Position numbers and translations under genes: made by a program. Below the pieces are notes generated by a model, which had not been told where the DNA came from, searched no databases, and saw nothing but the letters and a program-made list of their open reading frames with translations. From Lysinibacillus timonensis (GTDB taxonomy: Bacteria > Bacillota > Bacilli > Bacillales_A > Planococcaceae): 64,000 nucleotides of DNA. The stretch is taken from NCBI RefSeq assembly GCF_900291985.1, contig NZ_LT985980.1, positions 2,448,001 to 2,512,000 on the forward strand, read 5' to 3'. Below are positions 57,035 to 64,000 of the stretch, in pieces; position 1 is the stretch's first letter; each line of letters begins with the position of its first letter.

Positions 57035-57352
57035 TTATTTTGAAATATGGAATACTTCTTTTAGGTCAATTGAAACCGGACTCTTGTCCTCGTTCGTTTC
57101 CATAAGTGGTGCCATATACTCCCACCATTTTTTACATATAGGTGTTTTGGCTAAGGCATTCCACTTTTCTTCATTTTCAATTTCGAGATATGCAAATAGC
57201 TGTCCGTTATTTGAATTTAAGAAAATGGAGTAGGAGTTCGCTCCGTGCTGTAAAATTGCCTCTTCCATTTCTGGCCAAAGTTCAACATGGCGCTTTTCAT
57301 ACTCATCGTAATATTCCGAATAAACCTGCATTAAAAATCCTTTTCTAATCAA
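57035..57352 (-). CDS. rhaM: L-rhamnose mutarotase
   Basis: 105 residues, DUF718/RhaM. Interconverts rhamnose anomers. [10 protein letters not shown] at the start, [16 protein letters not shown] with the catalytic His, and [11 protein letters not shown] at the end are RhaM signatures. TTG 57352 overlaps the rhaB stop by 4 nt. Confidence 0.95.
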   Translation of the reverse strand: MIRKGFLMQVYSEYYDEYEKRHVELWPEMEEAILQHGANSYSIFLNSNNGQLFAYLEIENEEKWNALAKTPICKKWWEYMAPLMETNEDKSPVSIDLKEVFHISK

Positions 57353-58812
57353 GATACATCACTCCTAATCAGCTTTGTTGTGTTCAGAAACTGTCCAAAT
57401 AGTGCCTGTTTGTCGTATGGCTTAGGTTCAAATGTATTTAATGTGAAAGATTGCTGTACAAGTTTACGTCCTTCCTGGATTGATGAAATAGTCCCTACAT
57501 TCATTAACTGAATTAATAAATTTCCTATCGCTGTTGCTTCAGATGGTCCAGCTAATACTGTGCGCTGGCTATATGTTGCAATACATTGATTAAGAAAATC
57601 GTTTTTGGAACCTCCTCCAACGATATGAATGGTTTCAATGGGTCTTTCAATAATTCGTTCTATATGATCTATATGAATGGCAGTAATTAGCGCTAAGTTG
57701 TGATAGATCGCTGCCGTAATTTCCGGAACTGAGTCTGGAATAGATTGATTTGTTTCTCGACAATAACTTTTTATTTCTTCTATCATATTTTCAGGGTTTA
57801 AAAAGCGGTTGTCATTTAAATTGATAAATTGTTTAAAAGGTAAAACAGTTTGGGCTTGATTAACAAGCTCATTAAAATCTATATTATTAGGAAGTAAACG
57901 TTTTACCTCTTGAATGCCCCAAAGACCCATAATGTTCTTTAAAAATCGGTAAGTACGAAATACACCATATTCATTCGTATAATTCTCCTCTAATGATTCC
58001 TTCGAAACAATTGGCTTATTTAATTCAACGCCTAGTAATGACCAAGTTCCTGAGCTTAAATATGCCCAATTTTCTGTTAGGGCGGGAACACCAAGTACAG
58101 CAGAAGCTGTATCATGAGAGCCAACTGCAATTACTGTACAAGATGGAAGGTCATAATCGGGAAATTTCTCGTTTAGAAGCTTGCCGATTACCGCCCCTGG
58201 TTCTATTAAAGTAGGAAATTGATCGCGACGTAATCCTATTAAGCTAAGTAATTCGCTATCATAATCACGAGACTGTATATTTAATAACTGAGTTGTTGAA
58301 GCATTTGTAATTTCAGCAGTTATTACATTTGTAAGGAAGAAGTTTAAGTAATCTGGAACTAGTAAAATCTTATCTACTTTATCTAGGAGATTCTTATCTT
58401 CGACAAATAGTTGAAATAAAGTATTAAATGAGAGGAATTGCAAACCTGTTTTGTTATAAATGGTTTCTTTACTAATCATTTTAAATACTTTCTCCATAGT
58501 TTTGTCAGTACGGTGATCACGATAGGAAATAATGTCTTGGAGTAAATTCCCCTGCTTATCAATGAGGGCATAATCAACGGCCCATGTATCAATGCTGACC
58601 GTGCAACTTTCGATCCCATGTTGCTTAGCAATTTGTAAGCCTATTAGAATTTCCTTTTGTAAATACTGTATATCCCAGCATGCGTATTTTTCTTTTTGTT
58701 TAAAGTTATTTGGAAATCGGTGAATCTCATTTAATTTCATTTCCCCATTACGAATTACCCCTAAAATTATTCGACCGCTAGATGCACCAATATCGATAGC
58801 AATATGGTTCAA
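57349..58812 (-). CDS. rhaB: rhamnulokinase
   Basis: 487 residues, FGGY kinase. DIGASSGRIILG, SIDTWAVDYAL, GSHDTASAVLG and SSGTWSLLG are the RhaB motifs. Makes L-rhamnulose-1-phosphate. Follows the aldolase-dehydrogenase gene by ~180 bp on the same strand. Paralogue of the kinase at 45832-47277. Confidence 0.95.
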   Translation of the reverse strand: MNHIAIDIGASSGRIILGVIRNGEMKLNEIHRFPNNFKQKEKYACWDIQYLQKEILIGLQIAKQHGIESCTVSIDTWAVDYALIDKQGNLLQDIISYRDHRTDKTMEKVFKMISKETIYNKTGLQFLSFNTLFQLFVEDKNLLDKVDKILLVPDYLNFFLTNVITAEITNASTTQLLNIQSRDYDSELLSLIGLRRDQFPTLIEPGAVIGKLLNEKFPDYDLPSCTVIAVGSHDTASAVLGVPALTENWAYLSSGTWSLLGVELNKPIVSKESLEENYTNEYGVFRTYRFLKNIMGLWGIQEVKRLLPNNIDFNELVNQAQTVLPFKQFINLNDNRFLNPENMIEEIKSYCRETNQSIPDSVPEITAAIYHNLALITAIHIDHIERIIERPIETIHIVGGGSKNDFLNQCIATYSQRTVLAGPSEATAIGNLLIQLMNVGTISSIQEGRKLVQQSFTLNTFEPKPYDKQALFGQFLNTTKLIRSDVS

Positions 58813-58910
58813 AAGTATACACCCCTTAAAAATGCTTAAACAGCAAACTAATTGATTATTAACAAGAAACTAGAATCGTTTAAAAGTGCTAATTCATTGG
58901 CAACTGGAGT

Positions 58911-58969
58911 CCCAATTATAAGGACAAGAATTGATCACGTAGATTTTCCTCGTCAATTTTGTAATTGGG
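58911..58969 (-). other. intercistronic hairpin between the rha aldolase and rhaB
   Basis: CCCAATTA (58911-58918) pairs with TAATTGGG (58962-58969), and inside it CAAGAATTGA with TCAATTTTG. No T run on the minus strand. Probably an RNA-stability or processing element, since the genes should be co-transcribed. Confidence 0.5.
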
Positions 58970-58991
58970 TCGGTACTTCCATAGTTCTTAG

Positions 58992-61055
58992 TTAACGTGT
59001 AAATGCTGCCGGTACACCCCCATCAACAGTTAACATACATCCTGTTGTTTTACTTGATTTAGAGGATGCAAAGAATGCAATTGCTTCTGCAATATCTTCT
59101 GGGAAAATATTTACAAGTAATGTTGTCCGTTTACGATAATGTTCTTCTAATTCATCAGGATGAATATTGTACGCAGCAGCTCTTTCCTCACGCCAACGTG
59201 AATCCCAAATAGCTGAACCTTGTAAAACTGCATCAGGCAGAACTGAGTTAACACGAATTCCGTACTGACCGCCTTCTGTAGCGATACATTTAGCAAGATG
59301 TACTTCTAATGCTTTTACTGAACTGTATGCGGCAGCGTTTTTCCCAGCATAAATGGAATTTTTGGAGCCGACAAATACCATATTGCCACCTATCCCTTGA
59401 ATTCGCATAATTTTAAACGCCTCTCTAGCTACCAGGAAATAACCTGTTCCAAGTACATTGATGTTTAGCTCCCATTCCTGTAGAGTTGTTTCTTCAAAAG
59501 GTGAGGAAGTAGCTAAACCGGCATTGTTGATAACAATATCAATTCCACCAAAAGTTTGCACAGCGTGATTAACCGCGGCTGAAACATCCGTTTCTTTTGT
59601 CACATCCATCTTTACTGCAGTAGCAATAAATGAATTTGCATGATGATTTAATTCTTCTGCAACATTCTTGGCACCTTCTAAATTGATATCTGCAATGACA
59701 ACATGTGCGCCTTCGGAAACTAACTTTTTAGCTGTTGCACTTCCAATACCACCGGCCCCTCCGGTAATGAAAGCAACTTGACGAGAAAATTCGGCTTCTT
59801 TTGGTGCTAACGACAATTTATAAAGTTCAAGTGGCCAATACTCAATGTTGTAGGACTCATTTTCATTTAAAGATACAAACTCTCCTAAACTTGTAGCACC
59901 TTTCATTACGGCGATTGCTCGATGGTACAAGGAACCACTTATGTTAGCCATGCTAGAGTTTTTCCCTGTACTAACCATCCCAATCCCGGGAATTAAAATG
60001 ATGCGAGGTGCAGGCTCAAACATAATATCTCCATCATTTTGATTCCGCTCAAAGTAAGTTTTGTACTCGGCTTTATATTGAGAAATTTGATTAGGCAAAA
60101 GCTTTTTTAGATCTTCTAAAGTCTCAGTTGAAGGGTCCCAGTCAACGTAGAGTGGTGTACGTTTTGTGTGTACTAAATGATCGGGGCAAGCGGCACCGAT
60201 ATACGCAAGCTCCTTAGCTTGATTGCTATTAATAAATTGTAAGACTTCATCATCCGTATCAACCGTTAAAATCATATTTTTTTCACCACTAACAGCACCG
60301 CGAATGATTGGCAATATTTGCGATAGGTAGTCTTTTCTTGTTGTATTATCTAACGATTTATATTTCAAACCTCCAAAAATTAAGTTCTCATCAATTTTTG
60401 AAGTAATATATGCTTCCGCTTTTTCAATTACTTCTATGGTTTTGTTATAACATTCTTCTGCAGAATCACCCCAAGTAACGAGGCCGTGCTTCTCCATTAA
60501 AACTAATTCAGCATCTGGGTTGGCATTTACACTTTCTGCAATCATTTTTGACAACTTAAATCCGGGACGGATATAAGGAACCCAAACGAAGTGATTGCCA
60601 AATATCTCCTTAGCAATTTCCTTACCATTGTTTGCGCAGCATATACTGATAATTGCATCTGGATGAGTGTGGTCTACATGTCGGAATGGTAAAAATGCAT
60701 GTAGTAATGTTTCAATTGACGCTCTAGGATGTTTAGAATTAATCATACATTTTTCTAAGTATGCGACCATTTCTTCATCCAACATGTCTTCTTTTTCAAA
60801 TAAAGGATGTATATCTTGTAAATTTAAACCAGTAAAGTTTTCTGGCTTAATTGAGGCCAAATCTGACCCACTACCCTTTACCCAAAGTACATCAATTTCT
60901 TCTCCCTTAAAGTTAAATTCTTTAGACTTTACTGATGTATTCCCGCCACCCCAATTACAAATTGTTCTATCTGAGCCAATTAAGTTAGAACGGTAAGCCA
61001 ATAATTCTAAATCAGATAAAGTTTTTGTTTTACCAACATTCCAAACACGTCTCAT
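58992..61055 (-). CDS. bifunctional rhamnulose-1-P aldolase / lactaldehyde dehydrogenase (RhaEW, YuxG type)
   Basis: 687 residues. N-terminal class II aldolase (~1-400): NWGGGNTS, HTHPDAI with zinc His, and MEKHGLVTWG. C-terminal short-chain dehydrogenase (~430-687): ITGGAGGIGSATAK (nucleotide fold), NNAG, and AAYSSVKA (catalytic Tyr/Lys). Splits rhamnulose-1-P to DHAP and L-lactaldehyde, then oxidises the latter to L-lactate with NAD+. ATG 61055 follows GGAGGGG; the open frame to 61097 lacks support. Confidence 0.93.
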   Translation of the reverse strand: MRRVWNVGKTKTLSDLELLAYRSNLIGSDRTICNWGGGNTSVKSKEFNFKGEEIDVLWVKGSGSDLASIKPENFTGLNLQDIHPLFEKEDMLDEEMVAYLEKCMINSKHPRASIETLLHAFLPFRHVDHTHPDAIISICCANNGKEIAKEIFGNHFVWVPYIRPGFKLSKMIAESVNANPDAELVLMEKHGLVTWGDSAEECYNKTIEVIEKAEAYITSKIDENLIFGGLKYKSLDNTTRKDYLSQILPIIRGAVSGEKNMILTVDTDDEVLQFINSNQAKELAYIGAACPDHLVHTKRTPLYVDWDPSTETLEDLKKLLPNQISQYKAEYKTYFERNQNDGDIMFEPAPRIILIPGIGMVSTGKNSSMANISGSLYHRAIAVMKGATSLGEFVSLNENESYNIEYWPLELYKLSLAPKEAEFSRQVAFITGGAGGIGSATAKKLVSEGAHVVIADINLEGAKNVAEELNHHANSFIATAVKMDVTKETDVSAAVNHAVQTFGGIDIVINNAGLATSSPFEETTLQEWELNINVLGTGYFLVAREAFKIMRIQGIGGNMVFVGSKNSIYAGKNAAAYSSVKALEVHLAKCIATEGGQYGIRVNSVLPDAVLQGSAIWDSRWREERAAAYNIHPDELEEHYRKRTTLLVNIFPEDIAEAIAFFASSKSSKTTGCMLTVDGGVPAAFTR

Positions 61056-61154
61056 TTTGAAACCCCTCCGTTTTTCTTTGTTTTTACTATTATACATTTT
61101 TTACTTTTAAATTAAATAGTTAAATATTTTCTTTTTAAATTTAAAAATTTCTGA

Positions 61155-61170
61155 TTGTAAACGGTTACTT
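61155..61170 (+). promoter_or_regulatory. cre-like CcpA site in the rha divergent promoter
   Basis: TTGTAAACGGTTACTT fits the cre consensus WTGNAARCGNWWWCAW with one mismatch (T for A near the 3' end). It lies between the divergent rha catabolic and transport genes, so it can give glucose repression of both. Confidence 0.7.
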
Positions 61171-61287
61171 TATAGATTAATATAATACTTAACGTTCGGT
61201 ATTGAAAATTCTGACAAATGATTAATTTGTTTGTTTTATCTTTGAATTATTTGTAAAACAAAGAATGACGGGGCAAGGGGTGTTGGT

Positions 61288-62814
61288 ATGTCCGATTATG
61301 TTTTGGAACTAAAAGGAATTACAAAGGAGTTCCCCGGGGTAAAAGCATTAGATAATGTTCACTTTAAATTAAAAAAAGGTGAAATTCATGCGCTCATGGG
61401 GGAGAATGGTGCTGGTAAATCTACCTTTATCAAAATTATTACAGGAGTGCATTCTCCAAACGCAGGGGAAATTTATTTGCATGGTGAAAAAGTGTCGTTT
61501 CATAACCCAAAGGATGCGCAACGGAAAGGAATCGCCGCAATTTATCAGCATGTTACGAATTTTCCCGATTTAACGGTAACAGAAAATATTTTTATGGGAC
61601 ATGAAAAAATAAGTCCTATTACTCGACGGTTACTTTGGAAAGAAATGCATGATGAAGCTAGAAGTTTGTTAAGACAGCTTGGCTCAACAATAGATCCTAG
61701 AGTTGAAATGGGTTCATTGAGTGTAGCGCAACAGCAAATTGTAGAAATTGCAAAAGCAATATCAACTAAGGCGAGCATCATTATAATGGATGAACCGACT
61801 GCTGCATTAACTGCTCGTGAGAGTGAGGAACTCTATAAAATTACTGAAAAGCTAAGAGATGATGGTGTATCAATTATTTTTATCTCTCACCGATTTGAGG
61901 ATATGTATCGATTGGCGACCCAGGTCACTGTATTACGTGATGCAAAATACATGGGTAGTTGGGGTGTGCACGAGATTTCAACGGAAAACTTAATTGTTCA
62001 AATGGTTGGTAGAGAGATCTCACAAGTGTTTCCTGAAAAACATAACAACATTGCAGATAAAGTTCTGGAGATAAAAGATCTTGGTAAAGTAGGGTATTTT
62101 GCCGATATTTCTTTTTCTGTTTGTAAAGGAGAAATTGTTGGTTTAACTGGTTTAGTTGGAGCAGGGAGGACAGAAGTCTGCCAGGCAATATGTGGTATTG
62201 CACCAGCTGATAAAGGAGAGATCCTAGTAAACGGGAAAAAGGTGAATATAAGGAAACCGAAAGATGCAATGAATTTTGGTATTGGGTATTTACCAGAGGA
62301 CAGACAATTACAGGGCTTAATTTTATCTTGGGATATTAACCGAAATATTACCTTATCTTCTATTAAAAAATATTCATCAAATGGATGGTTAAAACCAAAG
62401 AGAGAAGCATCGGTTGCAACGGAATTAGCTGAAAAGGTAAGCGTTAAAGCAAACTCAATTTTTGATTTAGTCAGTTCATTATCCGGTGGTAATCAACAGA
62501 AGGTAGCATTCGCAAAGCTTTTAACTGCCGATGTGGAAGTCATCATTCTTGATGAACCAACAAAAGGTGTTGATGTTGGAGCAAAATCAGCAATTTACGA
62601 GATTATTAATGATTTGGCTGCTAATGGATACGGAGTCCTATTAGTGTCTTCTGAAATGCCTGAAATATTAGGGCTAAGTGATCGGATAATTGTAATGAAG
62701 GAAGGCCGTATAGCTGACACTTTAACTAGAGAAGAGGCAACACAAGAGCGAATACTAGAATCGGCAATGGGTAACGAAAAAGCAAAGAATGATGAAGTTG
62801 TAATTCAAGTGTAA
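61288..62814 (+). CDS. rhaT: rhamnose ABC transporter ATPase
   Basis: 508 residues, two ATPase domains. GENGAGKST, LSVAQQQIVEIAKAI, LVGAGRTEV and LSGGNQQKVAF. Paired with two permeases downstream, as in RhaTPQ importers. GGGGCAAGGGGTG precedes ATG 61288. Divergent from the catabolic operon. Confidence 0.9.
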   Translation: MSDYVLELKGITKEFPGVKALDNVHFKLKKGEIHALMGENGAGKSTFIKIITGVHSPNAGEIYLHGEKVSFHNPKDAQRKGIAAIYQHVTNFPDLTVTENIFMGHEKISPITRRLLWKEMHDEARSLLRQLGSTIDPRVEMGSLSVAQQQIVEIAKAISTKASIIIMDEPTAALTARESEELYKITEKLRDDGVSIIFISHRFEDMYRLATQVTVLRDAKYMGSWGVHEISTENLIVQMVGREISQVFPEKHNNIADKVLEIKDLGKVGYFADISFSVCKGEIVGLTGLVGAGRTEVCQAICGIAPADKGEILVNGKKVNIRKPKDAMNFGIGYLPEDRQLQGLILSWDINRNITLSSIKKYSSNGWLKPKREASVATELAEKVSVKANSIFDLVSSLSGGNQQKVAFAKLLTADVEVIILDEPTKGVDVGAKSAIYEIINDLAANGYGVLLVSSEMPEILGLSDRIIVMKEGRIADTLTREEATQERILESAMGNEKAKNDEVVIQV

Positions 62815-62839
62815 TTCAAATGGTTTGGAGGTGTTAACA

Positions 62840-63874
62840 TTGAACGAACATGTTATTCGGCAAACTGATGATATTGAGAAACGTACTATAGCTAGTAGTT
62901 TGTTGGCGAATGTTTCGAAATTTCGAGAACTCGGCTTAATCTTATTTATTGTTTTACTTTGTATATTTATTCAATGGAGAAACCCAAGTTTTTTAACGTT
63001 TGAGAATATTAATGATATGATCACAAACACAGCAATTCTTAGTATTTTAGCCTTAGGGATGATGCTTGTCCTTGTTACGCGTGGTATTGACCTATCCATA
63101 GGGGCAATCATTGCACTTTCAGGTATGATTTGTGCACAGTTAGTTAGCGATTTTAGTTTAAACCCTTTGCTCATTATCTTCATCGGGATTGTAATAGGAA
63201 TAGTATGTGGAGCATTAAATGGATTCCTTATTGCAAAGATAGGTATTCTCCCTATTATTGCAACTCTAGCATTAATGAATATATTTAGAGGCTTAACTTA
63301 TCGAATTAGTAATGGTGAATGGGTAAGTTCTTACCAAATGACGGAAGGCTTTGTATCTATCGCAACAGGTAAATTTTTAGGGATTAATAATTTGATTGTT
63401 ATAGCAATTTCTATATATATCATTTTTTACTATGTCATTAATCATACCGTAATAGGTCGGCAAATCTATGCTGTAGGAAGCAATCCGGAATCCGCAAAGG
63501 TTAGTGGTATCAATGAAAATAAAATACTTATTCTAGTTTATTCAATATTAGGTGGGCTATCTGGTTTAGCGGGAGTTTTATGGGTTTCAAAATTCGCATC
63601 AGCACAAGGTGATACTGCAACTGGTTATGAATTAACTGTTATCGCCGCTTGTATACTTGGCGGAGTAAGTATTGCTGGTGGGGCAGGGAAAGTTTCAGGA
63701 GTTCTTCTGGGGGCATTACTTTTAGGGATATTGCAAAATGCATTACCACTATTGAATGTTTCTCCATTTTGGCAAACAGGAATTCAAGGTGCCATTATTC
63801 TAATTGCAGTTATTTTAAATACATTAGTCAAACGAACTGTAGATAGAAATAACCTAGTAAGGAGGAAGATTTGA
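62840..63874 (+). CDS. rhaP: rhamnose ABC transporter permease 1
   Basis: 344 residues, RbsC-like. RGIDLSIGAIIALSGM, GSNPESAKVSGINE and GGVSIAGGAGKVSG are family motifs. TTG 62840 has GGAGGTG 6-7 nt before it; the frame opening at 62825 is the binding site itself. First of two permeases, the layout specific to the RhaPQ type. Confidence 0.9.
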   Translation: MNEHVIRQTDDIEKRTIASSLLANVSKFRELGLILFIVLLCIFIQWRNPSFLTFENINDMITNTAILSILALGMMLVLVTRGIDLSIGAIIALSGMICAQLVSDFSLNPLLIIFIGIVIGIVCGALNGFLIAKIGILPIIATLALMNIFRGLTYRISNGEWVSSYQMTEGFVSIATGKFLGINNLIVIAISIYIIFYYVINHTVIGRQIYAVGSNPESAKVSGINENKILILVYSILGGLSGLAGVLWVSKFASAQGDTATGYELTVIAACILGGVSIAGGAGKVSGVLLGALLLGILQNALPLLNVSPFWQTGIQGAIILIAVILNTLVKRTVDRNNLVRRKI

Positions 63875-64000
63875 TGGGTCATAAATCGCTTATAGAAGAA
63901 GATTATTCTCCAAATAGTTTAGCGAGTGAAAAAGAGTTTTCCTTAAAATCCTTCTTTTTACAATGGGAATGGCTATTAATTTTCATTCTCTTGTTAGTAT
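63875..64000 (+). CDS. rhaQ: rhamnose ABC transporter permease 2 (partial)
   Basis: Starts at ATG 63875 behind AAGGAGGAAG and is cut by the window end after 42 codons. The visible part has a charged lead (MGHKSLIEEDYSP) then FFLQWEWLLIFILLLV, the first helix. Position after rhaP suggests RhaQ. Confidence 0.75.

Overview
The window looks like a chromosomal segment of a low-GC, Gram-positive member of the Bacillales, most likely Bacillaceae or Planococcaceae. The support is AT-rich DNA, strong AGGAGG-type ribosome binding sites, frequent TTG/GTG starts, U-rich intrinsic terminators, a guanine riboswitch before xpt-pbuX, a seven-gene Mrp antiporter operon, a bacterial NO synthase, LutABC, and rha genes like the yulBCDE/yuxG set of Bacillus. 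No prophage, complete transposon, CRISPR array or tRNA gene was seen.

Layout: (1) 1-130 holds a degenerate 5S rRNA-like 3' half with a terminator. (2) 284-5540 is the glyoxylate region: a LytTR-type regulator divergent from isocitrate lyase and malate synthase, then a class V glyoxylate-type aminotransferase. (3) 5940-14483 carries mixed functions: a DUF1232 protein, a transglutaminase-like exported protein, a tightly coupled argininosuccinate-lyase-like/BadF-type kinase pair, a GNAT/EamA pair, a PfkB kinase, a DUF421 membrane protein and a universal stress protein. (4) 14805-20620 is mrpABCDEFG. (5) 20660-21640 is a relic-rich stretch: a cluster of DnaA-box sequences, a NERD-domain gene that lost its nuclease centre, and a 21-bp tandem repeat. 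(6) 21692-24505 is a YtrA-type GntR/ABC operon with a clear promoter and an operator palindrome. (7) 24583-36386 has a metallophosphoesterase, an AlaX editing protein, a DUF6509 protein, a frameshifted CaiB/BaiF CoA-transferase, an AEC permease, catalase divergent from NO synthase with repeat arrays between them, an Mrr-like membrane nuclease, a CynX-type MFS transporter and a possible UDG-fold protein. (8) 36485-38663 is the purine salvage unit under a C74-type guanine riboswitch, followed by a 272-bp palindromic interspersed element.

(9) 38949-64000 is a deoxyhexose-to-pyruvate island. An L-fucose operon (mutarotase FucU, DeoR regulator, RbsACB-like ABC importer, FucA aldolase, RhaB-like kinase, FucI isomerase) is followed by lutABC with its GntR regulator, a TsuA/TusA-like thiosulfate uptake pair, and a divergent L-rhamnose system (aldolase-dehydrogenase fusion, rhaB, rhaM, rhaA, DeoR regulator; rhaTPQ transporter running off the window edge). 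Both sugars give DHAP plus L-lactaldehyde. The fusion enzyme can oxidise lactaldehyde to L-lactate, and LutABC can then make pyruvate, so the lut operon sits where the two pathways meet. A near-consensus cre in the rha divergent promoter suggests CcpA control.

The items most worth a second look are the DnaA-box cluster, the shared 21-bp periodicity of three separate repeat arrays, the TAATG frameshift in the CoA-transferase, the ASL-like/kinase pair, the ABC operon's unknown fourth protein, and two gene relics (NERD nuclease, RhaM-like).
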